Of a stretch of 11,710 nucleotides of DNA, positions 1-7,843 are shown piece by piece (position 1 is the stretch's first letter; each line of letters begins with the position of its first letter). A program made the position numbers and the translations under genes. This DNA comes from Betaproteobacteria bacterium (GTDB lineage: Bacteria; Pseudomonadota; Gammaproteobacteria; Burkholderiales; SG8-39): contig VGIE01000034.1 of the NCBI GenBank assembly GCA_016867955.1, positions 1-11,710 of the forward strand, written 5' to 3'. A model generated the notes under the pieces. It did no database searches. It saw only the letters and a program-made list of their open reading frames with translations, and was not told the origin of the DNA.

Positions 1-2635
1 CGATGGCCACAGCCGCATCTTCGACACCAAAGCCACAGGCACCGTCTTCGGAGACGGCTGCGCGGTGGTCGTGCTCAAGCGGCTCGAAGATGCGCTCGCA
101 GATGGCGATCCAATTCGCGCGGTGATTCGCGGGTCGGCGATCAACAACAGCGGCACCGTCGCCGCCGGCTTCACGACGCCCAGCGCGCGCGCGCAGGAGG
201 ACGTGGCCGCCGACGCCTTCGCCGCCGCTGGCGTGCGCGCGGATTCGATTGGCTATCTCGAACTGCACGGATCCGGCACGCCGATCGGCGACGTGATCGA
301 GTTGACCGGACTCGCGCGCGCCTATCGAGAGAATGCACCGCAGGCGCGATGCGGTATTGGCGCGGTGAAATCCAATGTTGGACATCTCGGCGCCGCGGCC
401 GGGATGGTCAGCCTCTGCAAGGTTGTGCTGGCACTCGCGCATGACGAGATTCCCCCAACAATCCTGGTCGACGACCCCAATCCCGCTCTCGGCCTGTCCG
501 AGAGCCCGTTTCACTTAGTACGTGCAACGGAGGCATTCCCGGCAGATCGTCCGCGGCGTGCGGCAGTGAATTCCTACGGCATCGGCGGGACGAACGTGCA
601 TCTCATTCTCGATGCGGCTCCCTCCGAGCCATCGCGCCCACCCGGAGCCGGACCGCACGTATTGATGTTGTCCGCAAACACGGCGTCCGCGTTGTCGGCG
701 ATGGCCACACGGCTCTCGATCTATCTGTCGACCCATCAGGAGGTGCCGCTCGCCGATGTCGCCCACACGCTGGCTGTTGGTCGCGCCCACTTGCCCTGGA
801 GGCGTACGCTCGTGGCGCACGACGTGGCCGACGCCATTCACCAACTGGCTACGCCGGGTAATAGCCGTCGACGAGACACCGTCGAAGTGCCCACGCCACC
901 GGCGGGATCATCGATCGACGCGCAAGCCGAGGCGTGGCTCGCCGGCGCCACCGTCGACTGGTCGGGTGTGCTCAGGGCACGCGGACGACGGATCTCGCTG
1001 CCAACATACCCGTTTGAAGGAGAGCATCACTGGGTCGACCTTCCAGTGGCCGCCTCGGCGGCCGCAACCGGCATCGCGGCCGAGTCGGGCGTGGCGCCAG
1101 ATTTCACGGCGCGTCGGCCGGTGCCGTTTGCCGCACCGGCCACGCCGCTGCAACAGACTCTGTGCACGCTTTTTGCGAAAGCAACGGGCGCCACGTCGGT
1201 GGGGCTCGACGATAACTTCTTCGAGCTCGGTGGCTCGTCCATACAGATGACGAGCGTACACGCCACGCTGCAGTCCACGGTGCTTGAGGCGCTGACGATC
1301 GTCGATGTCTTCAGCTACCCGACCGTGCGGACCCTGTCGGAGCAGATCGAACGCATCCAGGATAATCCCGCTCTCGCGGGTGTGCAGATCACCGCTACCG
1401 GACCGATGCCGGTCGGCAGAGTGTCAGAGACCGACATGGCGATTCTGCGTGCCGATGCCGTGCTCGCGGCCGACATCATGCCTTCCGCCGTGCGTCCCAC
1501 ATCGTCGATGGCACACGTGCTGCTCACAGGCGCGACGGGCTTCCTGGGTGTGTATCTGCTGCACGCGCTTCTGGCGAAAACCACGGCACAGATCTTTTGC
1601 CATGTGCGTGCCGCTGATGCCGCCACCGGCCTCGACCGCATTCGCAAGGCGTTGTGCTCGCGAGATCTCTGGCGCCCCGACGTTGACACACGGGTCATCC
1701 CGGTCTGTGGCGACCTTGGCGACGCCCGGCTGGGTGTTGACGACGCGACCTACGCGATGCTGTCGGAGCGAGTCGACACCGTCGTCCACAACGGTGCGCT
1801 CGTGAACTTCACACCGCCGTACGCGCAGTTGAAAGCCGTGAACGTCACGGGCACCGAAGATGTGCTGCGGTTCGCCTGCGCCGGTCAAGCCAAGGCTGTC
1901 CATTTTGTGTCATCGACCGGTGTCTGGGCCGGACGGTTCCCGGTCCGCGAGGACGATCCGCTCGATGAGATCGCTGGTCTCGAGAACGGGTATACGCAAT
2001 CGAAATGGGTGGCGGAACGCCTCGTGCAGGAGGCGGCGAAGCGGGGCCTGCCTGTGACTATTCATCGTCCACCGCGCGTGGTGGGCGATACACGCACGGG
2101 CTCAGCCAATCTCGAGGATTTCGTGGCGCGGGCAATCAAGGGATGTGCAGAGCTTGGTGCGGCGCCTGCTGGACATTTCTTCGACTGCATGTCGCCAGTT
2201 GACTATGTCGCGGACGCGATCGTCTCCATTGCGCAGTCCCCCGAGGCCTTTACACGACAGCGATTCCATCTCGTGCACCCGGCGCTGGTCACATGGCGCA
2301 CCATTCTCGACTTCATGCCCGGAATCGGCATTCCACTCGACATCGTGCCATATGCAGAGTGGCGCTCCCGATTGATCCAGTTCTGTCAGAAGCACGACAA
2401 CGCACTGAAGACGCTGCTCCCGCTGTTCCGGCCCGTCGAGTCCGGCGGGTTTGCCGATATTCCCGTCGACACGGATCTGTCGGCACTGCCGGCCGTACCG
2501 TGCGAAAACGCCATCGCCATTCTGCAGCCCGCTGGCCTCGCATGTCCGGCGATCGATCCCCCTCTGTTGCATGTGTACTTCAACTACTTCTTCTCGAGTG
2601 GCTTCATGGTGAAGCCGGGAGATGTCCGACGATGA
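1..2635 (+). CDS. PKS terminal module, 3' part: KS (C-terminal part)-[no AT]-carrier protein-thioester reductase
   Basis: The gene is cut by the left edge and is read from the codon at base 2; the GTG at 65 is internal to a ketosynthase (KS), not a start. Residue numbers here count from that GTG. The KS remainder (to about 187) keeps both catalytic histidines: H68 in HGSGT (usual HGTGT) and H107 in KSNVGH. The nucleophilic Cys lies off the window. The KS-to-AT linker follows, but instead of an acyltransferase of about 300 residues there are only about 30 residues before the post-AT motif LPTYPFEGEHHW (312-323). A carrier domain (about 355-430) has FFELGGSS, with S392 as the likely phosphopantetheine site; this motif is closer to NRPS-type carriers. 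A thioester reductase follows, with GATGFLG (from 489) for NADPH, SST, and YTQSK (Y643, K647). Such domains release the chain reductively as an aldehyde or alcohol. The stop overlaps the next ATG (ATGA). The family call is firm; the released product is inferred. Confidence 0.93.
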   Translation, partial: DGHSRIFDTKATGTVFGDGCAVVVLKRLEDALADGDPIRAVIRGSAINNSGTVAAGFTTPSARAQEDVAADAFAAAGVRADSIGYLELHGSGTPIGDVIELTGLARAYRENAPQARCGIGAVKSNVGHLGAAAGMVSLCKVVLALAHDEIPPTILVDDPNPALGLSESPFHLVRATEAFPADRPRRAAVNSYGIGGTNVHLILDAAPSEPSRPPGAGPHVLMLSANTASALSAMATRLSIYLSTHQEVPLADVAHTLAVGRAHLPWRRTLVAHDVADAIHQLATPGNSRRRDTVEVPTPPAGSSIDAQAEAWLAGATVDWSGVLRARGRRISLPTYPFEGEHHWVDLPVAASAAATGIAAESGVAPDFTARRPVPFAAPATPLQQTLCTLFAKATGATSVGLDDNFFELGGSSIQMTSVHATLQSTVLEALTIVDVFSYPTVRTLSEQIERIQDNPALAGVQITATGPMPVGRVSETDMAILRADAVLAADIMPSAVRPTSSMAHVLLTGATGFLGVYLLHALLAKTTAQIFCHVRAADAATGLDRIRKALCSRDLWRPDVDTRVIPVCGDLGDARLGVDDATYAMLSERVDTVVHNGALVNFTPPYAQLKAVNVTGTEDVLRFACAGQAKAVHFVSSTGVWAGRFPVREDDPLDEIAGLENGYTQSKWVAERLVQEAAKRGLPVTIHRPPRVVGDTRTGSANLEDFVARAIKGCAELGAAPAGHFFDCMSPVDYVADAIVSIAQSPEAFTRQRFHLVHPALVTWRTILDFMPGIGIPLDIVPYAEWRSRLIQFCQKHDNALKTLLPLFRPVESGGFADIPVDTDLSALPAVPCENAIAILQPAGLACPAIDPPLLHVYFNYFFSSGFMVKPGDVRR

Positions 2636-3942
2636 ACGCGACCGAATTCTTCGAGCGCATCGTGCCGCAGCAGCTGGAACGGCAACGCCAACTGTTTCGT
2701 CTCGGTGTGACTCTTGCCGTAGACATCACCGATGTGGGCCAGTGGACGGTCTTTCTCCGCGGTCTGGTCCCAACAGTCGAGCCAGGCCTCGATCCGCGAG
2801 CAGACCTCACTGCACGCATGACCGATCTCACGTTTCGCGAGTTGGTCGCGTCGCCTGAAAAAGGCATGGAGCTCTACTACAAGGGTGCCCTGACGATCGC
2901 AGGAGAGCTCACGTTGGCACCCCAGGCGGTGTCGTTCTTCCGCTTCGCCGGTGGCGATAGTGCCGCTGCCAAGTCCGGAATCGAATTGCTGATGGCGCCG
3001 ATGCCCGCCAGCCAGTTCCTCTCCGAGCACTGGCCGAACCGGCCGCTGTTTCAACACGGCCCGGTCGAGCGATTGACCGGCCTGTGTGATATTCCAGAAC
3101 TGGACAGCGTCGAAAGCTTGCTGCAGGCGTGGCGCGGAGTCGTCACGGTCTTCCCCGCGAAGTCTGGCGACGAGGGTGATGCGCCATCAGTGCCGCCCGA
3201 TCAGGCGTGGGAGCTGTGGAAACGCGGTTACGCCCTGGTGTTCAACGCGGTCCATCTCAGTGTGCCCCGCCTTGTGCCCGTCTTGCGGCGCCTGCAGGCC
3301 GATCTGGGCTTGCCCAGCCTGACCAACGCGCGATGCATCGTCTACGCGACGCCGCTCGATGCCGGCGCCGCACCGCACTTCGATCAGAACGCCAACTTTG
3401 TCGTGCAATTGCGTGGCGAGAAGATCTGGAAACTGGCGCCGAACCCGGCGATCACCAATCCAACCACACGCTTCGTCATGGGCGGTGAGGTGCCGCCTGA
3501 ACTACAAATGCAGGCGCGTGACCGGTTCATCACGGCGATGCCTGCTGATGCCGATACCTACCACTTGCGAAGGGGTTCTGTGCTCTTCTTGCCGAATGCG
3601 TGGTGGCACTCGACCGTCGCCGGCGCCAGTGGCCTGGCATTGAACTTTACGTTCAGTCAGCCCTCATGGGCCGATCTCATGGGCGAAGCGGTGCGGCGAC
3701 GATTGTCGCTGCACCCGAAGTGGCGCGAACTTGCGCGCGGCGCGGGTTCCGGCGATCCGGTCGTTGCCAGCCAGGCGAATGAGCGGTTGGCCGCATTGCT
3801 CGACACCTTCGTCGGGGATATGGGAACGCTGGCCGCGCCTTCAATGACCGCAGGGTTCGGCGGTGCGGCGCGTGAGGCGTCACTCTCTATTGACCTGAAG
3901 CGCGACTGGGTCGCCACCCTCACGCGCGGTGGCACGCACTAG
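2632..3942 (+). CDS. SCP2-like domain fused to cupin_4/JmjC-type Fe(II)/2-oxoglutarate oxygenase
   Basis: A 436-residue protein; ATG 2632 overlaps the PKS stop. Residues about 20-105 resemble an SCP2 (sterol carrier protein 2) domain: alternating strands around GQWTVFLRG, then DLTARMTDLTFRELVASPEK, then a KGALTIAGE-like end. SCP2 folds bind lipids or acyl chains. The rest (about 120-360) resembles the cupin_4/JmjC-like group that includes the ribosomal oxygenase YcfD. It has the iron motif HFD (H249, D251) followed by QLRGEKIWKL, and a distal histidine, H326, in FLPNAWWHSTVAG. The facial triad is therefore complete, so an active hydroxylase is plausible. About 75 more residues follow the core, with no motif I recognise. 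Sitting between a PKS and an MbtH gene, it is most likely a tailoring hydroxylase of the chain or product. The substrate cannot be read from sequence. No signal peptide is seen, so it is probably cytosolic. Confidence 0.85.
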   Translation: MNATEFFERIVPQQLERQRQLFRLGVTLAVDITDVGQWTVFLRGLVPTVEPGLDPRADLTARMTDLTFRELVASPEKGMELYYKGALTIAGELTLAPQAVSFFRFAGGDSAAAKSGIELLMAPMPASQFLSEHWPNRPLFQHGPVERLTGLCDIPELDSVESLLQAWRGVVTVFPAKSGDEGDAPSVPPDQAWELWKRGYALVFNAVHLSVPRLVPVLRRLQADLGLPSLTNARCIVYATPLDAGAAPHFDQNANFVVQLRGEKIWKLAPNPAITNPTTRFVMGGEVPPELQMQARDRFITAMPADADTYHLRRGSVLFLPNAWWHSTVAGASGLALNFTFSQPSWADLMGEAVRRRLSLHPKWRELARGAGSGDPVVASQANERLAALLDTFVGDMGTLAAPSMTAGFGGAAREASLSIDLKRDWVATLTRGGTH

Positions 3943-3975
3943 AATCAGATTGCACGTTGCTAACGAGAGACGATT

Positions 3976-4209
3976 ATGAGCATGAATGACGAACAGGACA
4001 CCACGATCTATCGTGTGGTGGTCAATCACGAAGAGCAGTACTCGATCTGGCCCGACTTCAAAGACGTGCCGGCCGGCTGGCGGGAAGTTGGTCGGCGTGG
4101 AACCAAGGACGAGTGTTTGGCTTTCATTAAGGACGTCTGGACCGACATGCGCCCACTGAGCCTTCGGCAACGGATGGACGGGACGCCTGGCACGAAACCA
4201 AAAGCATGA
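3976..4209 (+). CDS. MbtH-like protein (NRPS adenylation-domain partner)
   Basis: A 77-residue protein, typical for the MbtH family (about 60-80). It carries the family signature almost completely: NHEEQYSIWP, then PAGW five residues later, followed by the helix with a conserved Trp-Thr-Asp-Met-Arg-Pro stretch. MbtH proteins bind NRPS adenylation domains and help them fold or work, so an NRPS module using it is expected, probably upstream of the window since none is visible here. A GAGAGA purine tract at 3965-3970 lies 5 nt before ATG 3976; an in-frame ATG at 3982 is an alternative. It follows the oxygenase by 33 bp and its stop overlaps the thioesterase start (ATGA). The C-terminal tail (GTPGTKPKA) looks flexible. 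Confidence 0.96.
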   Translation: MSMNDEQDTTIYRVVVNHEEQYSIWPDFKDVPAGWREVGRRGTKDECLAFIKDVWTDMRPLSLRQRMDGTPGTKPKA

Positions 4210-4970
4210 GCACATCCTCGGCGCCGGCGTGGTTCAGCGTGCCAGTGCCCAACGCGCAGGCGGCGACCCGTGTCATCTGTGTGCCCTATGCCGGTGCTGG
4301 AGCGTCGGTGTATCACACGTGGGCACGGGCCCTCTCGGTCGCAGGAATCGAGGTGCGCAGCGTGCAACTGCCCGGTCGGGAAAACCGGCTGCGCGAGGTG
4401 CCGTTCACCGCGATGTCGACGCTGATCCCTGTGTTGGCCGAACAGGTGGCGCCATGGACCGACCGTCCGTACCTCCTGTTCGGCCACAGCATGGGTGCGC
4501 TTGTGAGTTTTGAACTCGTCCGTGAACTGGGACGACGACGGCGCCCCCCCCCAGTGACGCTCTATGTCTCCGGGGCGACAGCACCACAGGTCCCGCGCGA
4601 TGACAGCCTCTTGCACATACTGCCCGACGATGCCCTGGTGAGAGAAGTGTCGCAACGGTATCAGGGCATTCCACAGGAGGTCTTTAAACATCAGGAGCTG
4701 CTCGAACTGGTGTTGCCGGCCCTGCGCGCAGACCTCACGGTCATGGAAACTTACAGGTATAAAGCTGAGCCGCCGCTGCCGTGCGCCATCACCGCCCTGT
4801 CGGGCACGGGCGATGCCCGGGTGACCGCCGAGAAGATCGTCCCCTGGGGAGCGCTCACTGCGTCGGCATTCACTACCCAATGGTTTGACGGCGATCACTT
4901 CTTCTTACACGACCATCGTGACGCGATCCTGAACCGGCTGCGGGCCGCTCTCGATCCGATCACCCTTTGA
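4206..4970 (+). CDS. Type II (external) thioesterase, alpha/beta hydrolase
   Basis: A 254-residue protein, the usual size for stand-alone thioesterases of PKS/NRPS clusters (RifR, GrsT, SrfAD type). The full catalytic triad is visible: S95 in GHSMG, D203 in SGTGDARV and H231 in GDHFFL. The family's N-terminal PYAGAGAS oxyanion-loop motif and the LPGRENR motif are present too. These enzymes hydrolyse wrong or stalled acyl groups from carrier proteins. Because the megasynthase ends in a thioester reductase, this protein is more likely an editing enzyme than the chain-release enzyme. The gene contains a run of nine C (4544-4552) coding for part of RRRRPPP; the reading frame on both sides is intact. 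Translation is probably coupled to the MbtH gene through the ATGA overlap. Confidence 0.95.
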   Translation: MSTSSAPAWFSVPVPNAQAATRVICVPYAGAGASVYHTWARALSVAGIEVRSVQLPGRENRLREVPFTAMSTLIPVLAEQVAPWTDRPYLLFGHSMGALVSFELVRELGRRRRPPPVTLYVSGATAPQVPRDDSLLHILPDDALVREVSQRYQGIPQEVFKHQELLELVLPALRADLTVMETYRYKAEPPLPCAITALSGTGDARVTAEKIVPWGALTASAFTTQWFDGDHFFLHDHRDAILNRLRAALDPITL

Positions 4971-4973
4971 CAC

Positions 4974-6950
4974 ATGCTCACCCTTGGATTTTCAGGCGGC
5001 ATCGATCGCGACCACGAACGACTCTTTGACTTCGCGTACGATGAGATCCACGACTCTGCCGCCGTGCTGGTCCGGAACGGCGTGGTCATCGCCGGCATCG
5101 AACAGGAACGGCTCAGCCGTATCAAACACACCAACAAGTCGGCAGGACCAGCGATGCGATTCTGCCTCGAGCAGGCCGGAGTCACCCTCGGGGATGTCGA
5201 TGCCATTGCCTACTACGCCACCGAGCAGTACACAGACGGTGTGTTGCGAGAAATGCACCTGAAGCGTCCCGGTGTCCCTCAGTTGCTCACGGGGCGCGCC
5301 ATGGTGCAACACGTCGTGGAGGCGGAGTTCGGTCGAACCATCCCTCCAGAGAAGGTGCATTTCGTCTTCCATCACCATGCCCACGCCGTCACCGCGTTTC
5401 AGATGTCCGGCCTCCACGAGGCGCTCGTGATGACGATCGATGGGCAGGGTGAGGGCGTGTCGGGCGTCATCTACTCTGGCCGGGATGGCGAACTGTCTGT
5501 TCTGCGATCCATCCCGGACCGGCATTCCCTCGGATTTCTGTACCGCGACGTCATCCGCTTTCACGGCTACGACATCTTCGATGAGTACAAAGTGATGGGT
5601 CTGGCGCCGTATGGGGACGCTGGGCGCTTCCGTCGGGCGCTCCGGTCGCTGTATGAGCTGCTCCCCGACGGCGAGTACCGACTTCATCTCGATCGCGTCA
5701 CTGACCTCTACGCGCACATCACGCCACGCCGCAAAGGTGGACCGTTCACACAAGAGCATCTCGATCTCGCTGCGGGCCTGCAGGAAGCACTCGAGATTGT
5801 TGGCACTCACGTGATCCGATATTTTGCCGAGCTCACCGGCCACCGTCATCTATGCATGGCTGGTGGAGTGGCACACAACTGCTCGATGAATGGCAAGTTC
5901 GTCTACTCCGGTCTCTTCGATCGTGTGTTCGTGCAGCCAGCATCGCATGACGCCGGAGGCGCGTTGGGAGCCGCCCTGGCCGTGGACCAGCAAACGCGCA
6001 GGGCAGGGGTAGCGCCCTTGACCGACGTGTTCTGGGGGACGGATCTGCCCGACACCGCAACAATTCTCAAGGTCCTCGACGGGTGGTCGCCATGGCTCGA
6101 AGCGTCACCGCAGGATGATCCCTGTGAGGCTGGTGCCGGGTTGATGGCTGACGGCAAGGTGATCGGTTGGGTCCAGGGGCGATCGGAATTTGGCCCGAGG
6201 GCGCTCGGCAATCGCAGCATCCTCGCTGATCCGCGCCCAGCGCAGCACAAGGACCTCATCAATCGGATGGTGAAGAAGCGCGAAGCATATCGTCCGTTTG
6301 CGCCATCGGTGCTGGAAGAACGGGTCGCCGACTTCTTCGTCGTGCCGCCCACGCAGCGGGATTTTCCCTATATGAGCGTTGTGCTGCAGGTGCAGCCTGA
6401 GCAGCGTGACGTGCTTGGTGCCGTGACGCATATTGACGGCACGGCTCGGGTCCAGACGGTGCGGGAACAGGTCAATCCTCGTTACTGGCGCCTGATCGAC
6501 GCCTTCGGGCGCCGCACCGGCGTGCCTGTTGTGCTCAACACCTCATTCAACAATCACGCGGAACCGATTGTCGATTCGGTGGAAGACGCCATCGTCTGTT
6601 TCTTGACGACCGACTTGCACGCGCTCATCGTCGGAGACGCCCTGATCACAAAACGCGCCGTGCCATTCACCCAGTGGCTGGAGCTCGTGGTGTCGAGACC
6701 GACCAGCCTGATCGTCCGTGAAAGCCGGGACCAGTCCGGGGATCTGACGCACGACGCGGTGTTCAACTACAGTGGGGGCAAATCAAGAAGCGTGTCCTCG
6801 ACCATGTACACCGCACTCGCGATGGCCGACGGCCGACAGACCATGGCGCAGTTGACCAAAGGGGTCACCGAGGACGTGCGTGCAGCGCTCGTCGATGAGC
6901 TGCTTGAACTGTGGTCGCAACGAATGGTGATCTTGAGGCCGATGGTCTAA
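4974..6950 (+). CDS. O-carbamoyltransferase (NodU/CmcH/TobZ family) with extra C-terminal domain
   Basis: A 658-residue protein, longer than the usual roughly 550-600. The N-terminal Kae1-like domain has the metal-binding HHHAH (H133 and H137), D156 in MTIDGQGEG and D326 in SHDAGG; these match the metal ligands known in TobZ. The C-terminal YrdC-like part has the basic FGPRALGNRS and REAYRPFAPS stretches typical of the family. Such enzymes move carbamoyl from carbamoyl phosphate, through a carbamoyl-adenylate, to a hydroxyl of a natural product. The family core ends near K560. The last 98 residues are extra; the final 50 resemble a small winged-helix, PqqD-like fold (DGRQTMAQL, then helices, ending RMVILRP). 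The start lies 3 bp after the thioesterase stop with no clear ribosome binding site, suggesting coupled translation. It is the last gene of the biosynthetic run. The substrate is unknown; a hydroxyl made by the oxygenase or the reductase is possible. Confidence 0.93.
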   Translation: MLTLGFSGGIDRDHERLFDFAYDEIHDSAAVLVRNGVVIAGIEQERLSRIKHTNKSAGPAMRFCLEQAGVTLGDVDAIAYYATEQYTDGVLREMHLKRPGVPQLLTGRAMVQHVVEAEFGRTIPPEKVHFVFHHHAHAVTAFQMSGLHEALVMTIDGQGEGVSGVIYSGRDGELSVLRSIPDRHSLGFLYRDVIRFHGYDIFDEYKVMGLAPYGDAGRFRRALRSLYELLPDGEYRLHLDRVTDLYAHITPRRKGGPFTQEHLDLAAGLQEALEIVGTHVIRYFAELTGHRHLCMAGGVAHNCSMNGKFVYSGLFDRVFVQPASHDAGGALGAALAVDQQTRRAGVAPLTDVFWGTDLPDTATILKVLDGWSPWLEASPQDDPCEAGAGLMADGKVIGWVQGRSEFGPRALGNRSILADPRPAQHKDLINRMVKKREAYRPFAPSVLEERVADFFVVPPTQRDFPYMSVVLQVQPEQRDVLGAVTHIDGTARVQTVREQVNPRYWRLIDAFGRRTGVPVVLNTSFNNHAEPIVDSVEDAIVCFLTTDLHALIVGDALITKRAVPFTQWLELVVSRPTSLIVRESRDQSGDLTHDAVFNYSGGKSRSVSSTMYTALAMADGRQTMAQLTKGVTEDVRAALVDELLELWSQRMVILRPMV

Positions 6951-7014
6951 GAGCACTCCTCCACCCCGACCGGCGAATGCCGAAGGCACGACTGTGACGA
7001 GCACGAGGGTAGTG

Positions 7015-7044
7015 TCGACATCCCGATCTGCCTTGCACTATAAT
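7015..7044 (+). promoter_or_regulatory. Strong sigma70-like promoter for the ParA operon
   Basis: The -35 element TCGACA (7015-7020, five of six matches to TTGACA) and a perfect -10 TATAAT (7039-7044) are separated by 18 bp. It lies in the only sizeable gap between the biosynthetic genes and the ParA-like gene, so the second operon probably has its own transcription. The predicted start of transcription is near 7051-7055. Confidence 0.8.
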
Positions 7045-7054
7045 GCCCGCTCTC

Positions 7055-7843
7055 GTGCGACGCATCGCTGTCGTGAATATGAAGGGGGGGGTGGGCAAGA
7101 CGACCACCGCCGTTCACGTGGCCGCATGCGCGGCGATGCTGGGGCATCGGGTGCTGCTTGTCGACGCCGATCCACAAGGCACCGCGGGGGAGGTCTTTTC
7201 GGCGCGCCCTTCGCGCACGCTTAACGATGTCATGCTGGGGCGCTGCGATGCGGCCGCTGCAATTGTCAACGTTCGCCCAGGCCTCGATGTCCTCGGCTCG
7301 AGCCCGGCAGCGTTCCTCCTCGATGCCGCACTTTTACCGGGAGACTCGGACTCACTCCTCAACCAGCGGCTCGCGTCGCTGCCTTATGACTTGGCCATTC
7401 TCGACTCGTCGCCGGCCATGGGCTTGCTAACCTACAACGTGCTGACTGCCGCCACGGACATGGTGATGCCGGTCGCCATGGACTGGATGGCGATCATGGG
7501 GGCTCGGCGCACGCTCCAAGGCGTCCGAACCATGACGGAGCGCCGCGGCCATCGGCTGGCGGGCGCGGCCTTCGTGCTGCCGACGATGGTTAACAGCGTG
7601 ACGAATGCGACGAAGGCGGCCATGCAGGCCCTCCAGGCCGACGCGGAACTGGCCACGCTGCTGTACGCGCCCGGCATCAGGCAATGCCTGGACCTCACGT
7701 ATGCCACTGCGTCGCGGCAGACAATCTTCGAATATGCGCCTTCGAGCCGGGGTGCGGACGATTACCAGCGGTTCACTTCATTCCTGTTGAGCAGGCCCGG
7801 TGCGCCGACCGCGTCTCGGGTGCCTGCGGAAAGCCAGCCGTGA
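7055..7843 (+). CDS. ParA/MinD-like ATPase (orphan, no ParB seen)
   Basis: About 262 residues if started at GTG 7055. It has a deviant Walker A, KGGVGKTT, with the signature lysine; the A' motif DADPQGTA; and a Walker B-like LAILDSSPAMG in place of the common DxPP. This type of ATPase dimerises with ATP and makes gradients on DNA or membrane that place chromosomes, plasmids, carboxysomes, chemoreceptors or cellulose synthase (BcsQ). An in-frame ATG at 7043 exists, but it overlaps the -10 box, so a transcript from this promoter cannot use it. GTG 7055 lies 10 nt after the box and there is no Shine-Dalgarno, so a leaderless mRNA is likely. The protein then begins MRRIAVVNMKGG, the normal N-terminus of the family. 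No ParB or parS-like partner is seen. The next gene overlaps by 4 bp (GTGA) and is a good candidate partner. The cargo is unknown. Confidence 0.9.
   Translation: MRRIAVVNMKGGVGKTTTAVHVAACAAMLGHRVLLVDADPQGTAGEVFSARPSRTLNDVMLGRCDAAAAIVNVRPGLDVLGSSPAAFLLDAALLPGDSDSLLNQRLASLPYDLAILDSSPAMGLLTYNVLTAATDMVMPVAMDWMAIMGARRTLQGVRTMTERRGHRLAGAAFVLPTMVNSVTNATKAAMQALQADAELATLLYAPGIRQCLDLTYATASRQTIFEYAPSSRGADDYQRFTSFLLSRPGAPTASRVPAESQP

Noticed and set aside
2293..2631. Upstream extension of the oxygenase frame to 2293 (549 residues)
   Set aside because: That part lies inside the PKS reading frame and reads as Arg/His/Ser-rich out-of-frame sequence. The ATG at 2632 overlapping the PKS stop is the natural start.
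4026..4898. Antisense open frame (290 residues) over MbtH and the thioesterase
   Set aside because: It overlaps two genes with complete motifs and its composition (many Arg and His) is typical of a shadow frame.
4992..5849. Long antisense open frame (285 residues) in the carbamoyltransferase
   Set aside because: It lies fully inside a gene with clear family motifs. Long antisense frames are expected in GC-rich DNA, and no domain is seen.
6969..6986. Small hairpin (CGGC-GAAT-GCCG) after the carbamoyltransferase as a terminator
   Set aside because: Only four pairs and no T-run; too weak to call.
7043..7045. ATG 7043 as the start of the ParA-like gene
   Set aside because: It overlaps the TATAAT box, so it would not be in the mRNA from that promoter. 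GTG 7055 gives the usual N-terminus. An upstream promoter could still make it usable.
7684..7839. Upstream extension of the Pro/Ala-rich protein to 7684 (191 residues)
   Set aside because: This stretch lies inside the ParA-like gene in another frame. GTG 7840 in the GTGA overlap and the basic N-terminus are better.
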